From an uncultured Alistipes sp. (lineage in GTDB: Bacteria; Bacteroidota; Bacteroidia; Bacteroidales; Rikenellaceae): a stretch of DNA of 6,246 nucleotides. The translations under genes and the position numbers were made by a program. The notes beneath the pieces were generated by a model. It saw nothing but the letters and a program-made list of their open reading frames with translations. It was not told the DNA's origin and did no database searches. Every line of letters starts with the position of its first letter. Position 1 is the first letter of the stretch. The stretch spans positions 1 to 6,246 of the forward strand of contig CAKVKI010000155.1 in NCBI GenBank assembly GCA_934754975.1, given 5' to 3'. Positions 1 to 4,649 of this stretch are shown in pieces.

Positions 1-1254
1 GTTCAGGTAGGTCTGCACGAACTCGCCGTTGCGGCGGTCGTTGCGGTTGGCGTAGGCGCGTTCGGCGCGGCGCATCAGGTCGTTCTGGGCGCGTTCGAAT
101 TCACCCTGCGTGAAGCCGTAGCGGCGGACTTTCTCCATTTCGGTATAGATAGCCTCGAAACCTTCGGCCAGCTTGCCGTCCTGCGTCATGGCGACGAACG
201 TCGTCGCATTGAGCGTCGGAATCACGCCGATTTCGCCCGAACCCATGCCTGCGCCGAGGAACGGTGCGTCGGGTTTCATCGAAATCTCCTGCAGACGGGC
301 ATTTTCCATGGTGGTCATGTAGGCCTGGATGACGTCGAACATTTCACCGTATATCAGGTTGTTCATCTGCTCGGGAAGCGCCGGGCGCTTGATGAAGAGC
401 TGGATTTTGGAACCCTGCATTTCGGGATCGGTGTAGATGCTGATGATCGGTTCTTCGTTGTCGGGAACGGTGATCGTCTCCTTCTGGGCGGCGTCGGCTG
501 CGGGGGCCGGAATGTCGCTCATAAGCGTCTTGATCTTGTTTTCGACAGCATCCACGTCGATGTCGCCGACCACGACGACCGCCTGATAATCGGGACGGTA
601 CCACTGGTTGTAGAAGTCTTCCAGTTCCTTGTGCTGGAAGCCCTTCAGTCCGTCGAGGTAGCCGATCAGGTTGCGGTGTTCGTACTTGGTGTCCTTACCG
701 AGCGCCTGCAGCATCTTCATGGTAGACCGCCACGACGCGCCGTCGCGGGTGCGCAGCTCCTCCATGATGACGCCGCGTTCGGAGTCGATCTCCTCGGGTT
801 CGAGGGCGATGAAGTGCGACCAGTCGTGGAGGATCAGCAGGGCGCTGTCGATAATGCCTTCGCGCGAGGTCGGTACGTCCTTCATCATGTAGGTCGTCTG
901 GTCCCAGCCGGTGCCGGCATTGAGGTTGGCGCCGAATTTCACGCCGACTTTTTCGAGATACTCCGTCAGCATCTTGCCGGGGAGATTCTTGGTGCCGTTG
1001 AAGGCCATGTGTTCGAGGAAGTGGGCGAGACCCTGCTGGGAATCGTTCTCCTGAATGGCGCCGACGTCGTGCAGGATGTAGAAGTCGGCCTGTCCTTTCG
1101 GCTTTTCGTTGTGGCGGATGTAGTAGGTCATCCCGTTTTCGAGCTTGCCCGTGCGAACGTCCTTGTCCGCCGGAATCGGCTGCTGCGGATTGAACTGAGC
1201 CGCTGCGCTTGTCACTGCGAACGCCGCAATGATGAGCATGGTGATTTTTCTCAT
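1..1254 (-). CDS. Secreted M16 family zinc metallopeptidase (insulinase/PqqL-like), 3' part beyond window
   Basis: The visible 418 N-terminal residues form an inverted-zincin peptidase. The inverted zinc motif HFLEH lies at residues 78-82 (the two His bind zinc, Glu81 is the catalytic base). The third zinc ligand, Glu159 in SERGVIMEE, sits exactly 77 residues after His82, as in active M16 enzymes, so this domain should be catalytic. Residues 1-20 (MRKITMLIIAAFAVTSAAAQ) are a typical Sec signal peptide, so the enzyme is exported, probably to the periplasm. The second M16 domain begins around residues 205-235 (VVVVGDIDVD). Bacteroidota relatives are usually about 930-940 residues, so more than half is missing off the left edge. 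The start gives the signal peptide directly; Met6 would shorten it. The gene begins 25 bp after the HTH regulator with no TAnnTTTG promoter in the gap, so co-transcription is likely. Substrate unknown. Confidence 0.95.
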   Translation of the reverse strand, partial: MRKITMLIIAAFAVTSAAAQFNPQQPIPADKDVRTGKLENGMTYYIRHNEKPKGQADFYILHDVGAIQENDSQQGLAHFLEHMAFNGTKNLPGKMLTEYLEKVGVKFGANLNAGTGWDQTTYMMKDVPTSREGIIDSALLILHDWSHFIALEPEEIDSERGVIMEELRTRDGASWRSTMKMLQALGKDTKYEHRNLIGYLDGLKGFQHKELEDFYNQWYRPDYQAVVVVGDIDVDAVENKIKTLMSDIPAPAADAAQKETITVPDNEEPIISIYTDPEMQGSKIQLFIKRPALPEQMNNLIYGEMFDVIQAYMTTMENARLQEISMKPDAPFLGAGMGSGEIGVIPTLNATTFVAMTQDGKLAEGFEAIYTEMEKVRRYGFTQGEFERAQNDLMRRAERAYANRNDRRNGEFVQTYLN

Positions 1255-1279
1255 AATTGATCGTATAAAGGGGTTTTTA

Positions 1280-1501
1280 TTACTCTTCAGATGGTTGGTC
1301 CGGGCGGTATTCGATGATGTCTCCCGGCTGGCAGTCCAGCTCGCGGCAGATCGCCTCGAGCGTCGAGAACCGGATGGCTTTCGCTTTCCCGTTTTTGAGG
1401 ATCGAGAGGTTGGCGGGCGTGATGTCCACACGTTCGGCCAGTTCGCCGAGCGACATCTTGCGCTTTGCCATCATGACGTCTATGTTGATGATTATAGCCA
1501 T
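1280..1501 (-). CDS. Cro/CI (XRE) family HTH transcriptional regulator, YozG-like, DUF2975 partner
   Basis: A 73-residue cytoplasmic DNA-binding protein made almost entirely of one helix-turn-helix domain. The HTH helices cover about residues 17-37 (SLGELAERVDITPANLSILK), followed by the family signature NGKAKAIRFSTLEAICRELDCQPGDIIEYR at 37-66 (quoted in part: KAIRFSTLEAI, CQPGDIIEY). This is the small regulator that commonly accompanies DUF2975 membrane proteins, as YozG does with YoaS in Bacillus. The start at Met1 is preferred over Met10 or Met11 because relatives keep the leading M-I-I-x-N-x-D-V-M stretch. It lies 59 bp after the DUF2975 gene and 25 bp before the M16 peptidase gene. Unusually, a G9 tract occupies the Shine-Dalgarno position 8 nt upstream of the ATG. 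Autoregulation of the unit is inferred from the family, not shown. Confidence 0.93.
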   Translation of the reverse strand: MAIIINIDVMMAKRKMSLGELAERVDITPANLSILKNGKAKAIRFSTLEAICRELDCQPGDIIEYRPDQPSEE

Positions 1502-1509
1502 AATGTCGT

Positions 1510-1518
1510 CCCCCCCCC
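1510..1518 (-). repeat. Homopolymeric G9 tract at the ribosome-binding position of the HTH gene
   Basis: Nine consecutive C on the plus strand read as G9 on the coding strand, ending 8 nt before the ATG at 1501. It works as, or replaces, a Shine-Dalgarno sequence. Tracts of this length are prone to slippage, so length variation could alter expression of the regulator. An upstream ATG at 1545 lies 44 nt from the annotated start with no intervening in-frame stop; one extra G would bring it into frame. Confidence 0.6.
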
Positions 1519-1560
1519 GTTATTTATCGTTCCTGTGGTTGTCATGGTAATTACGTTGTT

Positions 1561-2250
1561 TTAGATAGTCAGTTTCTGCTCTTCGCTGAGCTGCGTTCCG
1601 AGTGAAAGCACTTCGGCCATGAAGAGGAACAGAATGCCGACGATCACGTTCCAATAACTCAGCGGAAATGTCTGCACGACTTCGAAGGAGGTGCCTTCGA
1701 GCAGGCGGACAGCCTCGTTGTTGTTGATGTATTTCATGAAAGCTTCGCTCAGTTCGCCCACGAGGATCAGGATACCGATGGCGCGCGTGCGCAGGATGTT
1801 GCTGTGGCGCAGCGGCTGCTCGTCGCGGATCGACTTGCGGAGCGAGTTGATTATCAGTGCGATCAGTACGAGTATCGTCAGGTACGAAAGGCCCGTTATA
1901 ACCATCAGCAGGTAACAGAAGCCGTTGTTGCCCATCACCTTGAACGCATTGCCGAGCGTGTAGGCTTCGTCCACGGTCACTTTCAGGTCGAGACGGCTGA
2001 TCGTCGGGGTGATGTTCCCCGGCAGGTGGTCGATGCAGACCGGCTCGCCGGCCGAGCGGATGACCGGTGCCGAAACATAGTAGGACCGGATACCTCCCTG
2101 CGGGATTTCCAGTTCCAGCGTGTTCTGCGCATTGCGCCACCCCCGCGAGAAGTCGGGCACGAAACTCGCGGCGAAGCCGACGATCAGCGCCGCGAAGTAG
2201 ATGATGTAAATCAGCAGTAAATGTTTGTGCAGTCTCTTTTTATTCTGCAT
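1561..2250 (-). CDS. DUF2975 family integral membrane protein
   Basis: A 229-residue inner-membrane protein of unknown biochemical function. Four hydrophobic segments are visible: about 10-31, 112-136, 154-174 and 199-220. The first two are separated by a roughly 80-residue polar loop (about 32-111) that probably faces outside the cytoplasm. The C-terminal end GTQLSEEQKLTI matches the DUF2975 ending (G-x-x-L-x-E-E-x-x-L-T). The family is typically encoded directly upstream of a small YozG-type HTH regulator, exactly as here. By family custom the pair may act together, with the membrane protein sensing a signal or modulating the regulator, but this is inference. The gene is the first of a likely three-gene unit with its own promoter at 2279-2308. 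The start codon is the only Met before TM1 and is preceded by a short leader of about 24 nt. Confidence 0.9.
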   Translation of the reverse strand: MQNKKRLHKHLLLIYIIYFAALIVGFAASFVPDFSRGWRNAQNTLELEIPQGGIRSYYVSAPVIRSAGEPVCIDHLPGNITPTISRLDLKVTVDEAYTLGNAFKVMGNNGFCYLLMVITGLSYLTILVLIALIINSLRKSIRDEQPLRHSNILRTRAIGILILVGELSEAFMKYINNNEAVRLLEGTSFEVVQTFPLSYWNVIVGILFLFMAEVLSLGTQLSEEQKLTI

Positions 2251-2278
2251 ACCCTTCGGTTTTTAAGTTTCGATAGTG

Positions 2279-2308
2279 CAAATTTAGCATTTATTTCCGA
2301 AAAACAAA
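2279..2308 (-). promoter_or_regulatory. Bacteroidota-type promoter of the DUF2975-HTH-M16 unit
   Basis: On the minus strand the -7 element TAAATTTG (2286-2279) fits TAnnTTTG exactly, and a -33 TTTG (2308-2305) lies 18 bp upstream of it. Transcription would start near 2274, about 24 nt before the DUF2975 ATG. Both elements and the AT-rich setting contrast with the GC-rich coding DNA around them. Confidence 0.75.
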
Positions 2309-2311
2309 TAA

Positions 2312-2334
2312 TATTTATCGTTTTTCGATAAAAT
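2312..2334. promoter_or_regulatory. Inverted repeat upstream of the DUF2975 promoter, possible operator
   Basis: TTTATCG (2314-2320), a five-base T spacer and CGATAAA (2326-2332) form a perfect 7-bp dyad that can be extended outward with one bulged base. It lies immediately upstream of the -33 element. The 11-mer TATTTATCGTT at 2312-2322 recurs exactly at 1521-1531 in front of the HTH gene, so it may be a binding site for that regulator. It could instead be a weak AT-rich hairpin without function. Confidence 0.35.
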
Positions 2335-2349
2335 ATTTAGTCCGGGACG

Positions 2350-2376
2350 AAAAAAGACGACCCGAAGGCCGTCTTT
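2350..2376 (-). terminator. Rho-independent terminator after the DUF975-like membrane gene
   Basis: Read on the minus strand, AAAGACGGCC, a TTCG tetraloop and GGTCGTCTTT form a 10-bp stem with one G-U pair, followed at once by a run of T (six T including the stem end). It begins 19 bp after the stop codon at 2396 and separates this gene from the DUF2975 promoter. Confidence 0.9.
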
Positions 2377-2395
2377 GAAAAGGAGTGCCGGAAAC

Positions 2396-3007
2396 TTATT
2401 CCACGTTGTCTTTCAGCTGTTTCCAGAACGATGCGTCGATCGCCATCCGGATCGAAGCCGTGAGTACGATCAGGACGAACATGACGACGAACGTGATGAA
2501 GCCGACGTTGATGGCCAGGCAGATGGCATAGAAGATGCCGCATACGATACTCATGATGATGACGAATACCAGCGTCACGAGGAACATCGTCCACTTGCTG
2601 CCGTACGTCGCGTCGTTCGACGCTTTGATAGCCTGCATCGGGTTCTTGCCCTTGCCGAGCAGGAAATAGAACGAAAGCGCCCACGACAGGGACAATACGA
2701 TGCCCGGGACGATCATGAATACGAAGGCGATATAGATCGGAATCACCATCAGGCCGGCCGTGATGAGGTACTCGCCCATGTAGCGGCGGTATTTGCTGTC
2801 AAAAATTCCGAGCGGGTTGATTACGCTGCCTTTGGCCAGTTCTACCGGCAGCAGGCTGATGGCGATGGTCGTCCCTATATTGATATAGGGTATCCAGATC
2901 GTCACGAGCCATAAGGCTACTGCCACGACCACCGACGGGGCATTTTTCACGCCGATGGCGATCGAATCCTTCAGTGTTTCCGCAAAGTCGAGTTTCTTCA
3001 TTTCCAT
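2396..3007 (-). CDS. Multi-pass membrane protein, DUF975/YciC-like
   Basis: A 203-residue inner-membrane protein with hydrophobic stretches at about 22-56, 81-118, 139-163 and 165-190. Its central segment PGIVLSLSWALSFYFLL (101-117), followed by a polar loop with NPMQAIKASNDATYGSKW (122-139), resembles the P-G-I-x-x-x-x-x-x-A-x-x-Y ... A-I-x-x-S pattern of DUF975 and related YciC/DUF4013 membrane proteins. Assignment is at superfamily level only and rests on pattern recognition. No catalytic motif is visible and I do not know its function. Two Met codons are possible (3007 and 3001); the first is chosen for length, and the difference is two residues. It is transcribed alone, with its own promoter and terminator, divergent from the acyl-ACP thioesterase. 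Confidence 0.85.
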   Translation of the reverse strand: MEMKKLDFAETLKDSIAIGVKNAPSVVVAVALWLVTIWIPYINIGTTIAISLLPVELAKGSVINPLGIFDSKYRRYMGEYLITAGLMVIPIYIAFVFMIVPGIVLSLSWALSFYFLLGKGKNPMQAIKASNDATYGSKWTMFLVTLVFVIIMSIVCGIFYAICLAINVGFITFVVMFVLIVLTASIRMAIDASFWKQLKDNVE

Positions 3008-3043
3008 AACTAACGATTTTTAATAAGGGTTAATAGTTAAAAG

Positions 3044-3051
3044 CAAATGTA
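3044..3051 (-). promoter_or_regulatory. -7 promoter element of the DUF975-like membrane gene
   Basis: TACATTTG on the minus strand fits TAnnTTTG exactly. Transcription would start near 3039, giving a leader of about 32 nt before the ATG at 3007. No good -33 TTTG is present; only a T-rich stretch (complement of 3064-3070) lies in that area. Confidence 0.6.
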
Positions 3052-3073
3052 TAAAAATATCTGTAAAAAAACG

Positions 3074-3081
3074 TATCTTTG
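3074..3081 (+). promoter_or_regulatory. -7 promoter element of the acyl-ACP thioesterase gene
   Basis: TATCTTTG fits TAnnTTTG exactly and is followed by C, a frequent context in Bacteroidota. Transcription would start near 3086, about 24 nt before the ATG at 3110. The -33 region is AT-rich but lacks TTTG. The element is only 22 bp from the oppositely oriented -7 element at 3044-3051. Confidence 0.65.
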
Positions 3082-3109
3082 CCGGGACGCAACATTAAAA
3101 ATCAGTGAT

Positions 3110-3838
3110 ATGGCAGAAAAATCGCATTATAATTACCGTGTTGAACCGCAGGATGTAGATTTTACGCTGAGGGCTACGATCCCATCGCTCGGATCGGCCA
3201 TCCTCAATACGGCGGGCATCGACGCCCACGGCAAGGGCTTCGGCGTGGACGCGCTGAACGCCGACAACCATTCGTGGGTGCTGTCGCGCATGGCCGTCGA
3301 ATTCGACAGCCAGCCCACGCAATATACCGATTATACCATCGCTACGTGGATCAACGAGTACGGGCGGGTACTCTCGACGCGTAACTTCACACTGACCGAT
3401 GCGGCAGGGACCGAATTCGGCCGCGCGGTGACGCAGTGGGCGATGATCGACCTTAAGAGCCGCTCGGCGCTCGACCTGTCGTGGGTGGGCGACGCCCACG
3501 CCGACGCCATCGTCGACGCCCCGTCGCCGACCGACAAGCCCCGTAAGATCCGTGAGGTGAACCCTACGCAAACGGTCGAACACAAGGTGGTGTACAGCGA
3601 CATCGACTTCAACCGCCACGTCAATACGATGCGTTATATCGAGATGATGATCGATATGCTGCCCGGCGAACTGCTGATGCAGGAGGCCCCGGTGCGTTTC
3701 GACATCCACTTCCTGCGCGAGTGTCGTTACGGTCAGACGCTTACCGTCGGTTACGAGCAGCGCGGCCGCACGGCGTTGTTCGAGATTCGCAGCGATGCCG
3801 ACACGTCGGCGGTGCGCGCCTCTATCGAGTGGAAATAG
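3110..3838 (+). CDS. Acyl-ACP thioesterase (FatA/FatB family, PF01643-type double hotdog)
   Basis: A 242-residue cytosolic enzyme predicted to hydrolyse acyl-acyl carrier protein and release free fatty acids. The N-terminal hotdog (about 5-125) carries NHSWVLSRMAVEF (53-65), close to the plant SWVLSR-x-x-x-E signature. The C-terminal hotdog (about 150-240) has DIDFNRHVNTMRY (164-176), which supplies Asp166, Asn168 and His170. Glu204-Cys205 in LRECRYGQT matches the RREC-G-x-D segment of plant FatB that contributes the catalytic Glu and Cys. All catalytic positions are therefore present. The start at 3110 follows a promoter at 3074-3081; an in-frame ATG at 3047 would lie upstream of that promoter and is rejected. 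Chain-length preference cannot be read from the sequence. It is followed after 73 bp by the ferritin gene on the same strand. Confidence 0.93.
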   Translation: MAEKSHYNYRVEPQDVDFTLRATIPSLGSAILNTAGIDAHGKGFGVDALNADNHSWVLSRMAVEFDSQPTQYTDYTIATWINEYGRVLSTRNFTLTDAAGTEFGRAVTQWAMIDLKSRSALDLSWVGDAHADAIVDAPSPTDKPRKIREVNPTQTVEHKVVYSDIDFNRHVNTMRYIEMMIDMLPGELLMQEAPVRFDIHFLRECRYGQTLTVGYEQRGRTALFEIRSDADTSAVRASIEWK

Positions 3839-3841
3839 GCC

Positions 3842-3859
3842 TGCGGGGAATGTCCCGCA
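3842..3859 (+). other. Small hairpin between the thioesterase and ferritin genes
   Basis: TGCGGG, a six-base loop and CCCGCA form a perfect 6-bp stem four bases after the thioesterase stop codon. There is no T tract, so it is not a terminator by itself. It precedes the larger hairpin at 3876-3901 by 16 bases, so the leader of the ferritin gene carries two consecutive stem-loops. Confidence 0.45.
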
Positions 3860-3875
3860 TATGCTTCGTGGAACG

Positions 3876-3907
3876 GGTTTTGCAGCTATGGCTGCAAAAC
3901 CTTTTTT
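3876..3907 (+). terminator. Terminator-like hairpin immediately upstream of the ferritin start
   Basis: GGTTTTGCAGC (3876-3886), loop TATG and GCTGCAAAACC (3891-3901) form a perfect 11-bp stem followed by T6 (3902-3907), the full layout of a Rho-independent terminator. It would end thioesterase transcripts. The ferritin ATG is at 3912, only five bases beyond the T tract, with no promoter possible in between. Any ferritin mRNA from upstream must therefore cross it, which suggests partial readthrough or conditional control. Confidence 0.8.
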
Positions 3908-3911
3908 CATT

Positions 3912-4448
3912 ATGGAAAGCGCAGTTAAAACAAAAAACAAGTATCAGGTGAGCATCGACCTGCTGAACGATGCCGTGGGCAAGGAGATTGCCACTTCACT
4001 CCAGTACATGTATTTCCACACCCACTTCGAGGACGACCGCTATCAGTATCTCTCGAAGATCATGCGCGAAATTTCGATCGCCGAGATGCGCCATATCGAG
4101 GAGTTCTCCGACCGCATCCTCTTCCTGCAGGGTGACGTCGATATGAACGCCTCCTTCCGCACCAAGCAGGTGACCGACGTCAAGGATATGCTCCGTATGG
4201 CGATGCAGCTGGAACAGAATACCATAGACTCCTACAACGAGGCTTCGCGCGTCGCTTCCGAACACAAGGACGCCGTGACGCACAAGATGTTCCAGGACAT
4301 CATCGTCGAGGAGGAGAAACACCTTGACACCTTCCGCACCGAGTTGCAGAACATGCTCGACTACGGCGAGGAGTACCTCGCGCTGCAGTCCGCTGCAGGA
4401 AGCAAGCACACCGCCAAAAGCTTCAGACACTCCGACGACGGGGAATGA
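3912..4448 (+). CDS. bfr: Bacterioferritin-like ferroxidase / iron-storage protein
   Basis: A 178-residue four-helix-bundle ferritin-like protein, predicted to oxidise Fe(II) at a diiron site and store iron in a cytosolic shell. The ligands correspond one to one with E. coli bacterioferritin: Glu25 (GKEIATSLQY), Glu58 and His61 (SIAEMRHIEEF), Glu101 (QLEQNT), Glu134 and His137 (EEEKHLD). Met59 occupies the place of Met52, the haem axial ligand of bacterioferritins, so haem binding is possible. Compared with the usual 155-160 residues there is a longer N-terminus and a polar C-terminal tail (about 160-178, rich in S, H, D, K). Start choice is uncertain: in-frame ATG codons at 3888 (inside the hairpin loop) and 3861 would add 8 or 17 residues. 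The start at 3912 is preferred because it avoids translating the hairpin. A strong terminator follows 7 bp after the stop. The symbol is assigned by motif match only. Confidence 0.9.
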   Translation: MESAVKTKNKYQVSIDLLNDAVGKEIATSLQYMYFHTHFEDDRYQYLSKIMREISIAEMRHIEEFSDRILFLQGDVDMNASFRTKQVTDVKDMLRMAMQLEQNTIDSYNEASRVASEHKDAVTHKMFQDIIVEEEKHLDTFRTELQNMLDYGEEYLALQSAAGSKHTAKSFRHSDDGE

Positions 4449-4455
4449 CGGGAAA

Positions 4456-4489
4456 CCGGGATTCCGGCGGCGGGATTCCGGCTTTTTTT
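4456..4489 (+). terminator. Rho-independent terminator after the ferritin gene
   Basis: Positions 4456-4466 pair with 4471-4481 as an 11-bp GC-rich stem (two G-U pairs) around a GCGG loop, followed by C and T7 (4483-4489). The two arms also look like a direct repeat (CGGGATTCCGGC twice) because each is nearly palindromic. Confidence 0.88.
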
Positions 4490-4528
4490 ATATCGTATAA
4501 ATGTTTCTGCCCTCTGCGGCACGGGAAG

Positions 4529-4550
4529 TCCCCGCTTCGGCGGGGATTTT
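4529..4550 (+). terminator. Second, tandem Rho-independent terminator before the glycosyltransferase
   Basis: TCCCCGC, a TTCG tetraloop and GCGGGGA form a perfect 7-bp stem followed by T4. It lies 40 bases after the first terminator with no gene between, either as back-up or as the end of an unseen short transcript. In the rest of the 4449-4637 gap I see no coding region and no RNA gene. Confidence 0.75.
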
Positions 4551-4615
4551 CTGTGTCTGCACGGCGTCAGGGCCGGCAGTGCGCCGCGGGTGCCGCGATA
4601 ATGAACGGGAAAACG

Positions 4616-4645
4616 GTTGCCATGTCGCATATTTTCCTATATTTG
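4616..4645 (+). promoter_or_regulatory. Promoter of the glycosyltransferase gene, predicted leaderless
   Basis: The -7 element TATATTTG (4638-4645) fits TAnnTTTG exactly. GTTG at 4616-4619, one base off the -33 TTTG, lies 18 bp upstream of it. The ATG at 4650 is only four bases after the element, so transcription should begin at or within a base or two of the start codon. Confidence 0.7.
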
Positions 4646-4649
4646 TACT

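Noticed and set aside
631..1260. A 209-codon open frame on the plus strand opposite the M16 peptidase
   Set aside because: The minus strand encodes the zinc motif and signal peptide of a recognised peptidase; this frame is its complement.
3047..3109. A longer N-terminus for the thioesterase starting at 3047
   Set aside because: The TATCTTTG promoter element lies inside this extension, and the extra residues (MYKNICKKTYLC...) do not belong to the family.
3095..3940. A 281-codon open frame on the minus strand opposite the acyl-ACP thioesterase
   Set aside because: It mirrors a gene with a full catalytic motif set, resembles no family I know, and has the H/R/V-rich composition of a shadow frame.
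4457..4482. Direct repeat CGGGATTCCGGC occurring twice
   Set aside because: The two copies are the arms of the terminator after the ferritin gene; no further copies are seen, so it is not a repeat element or CRISPR-like array.
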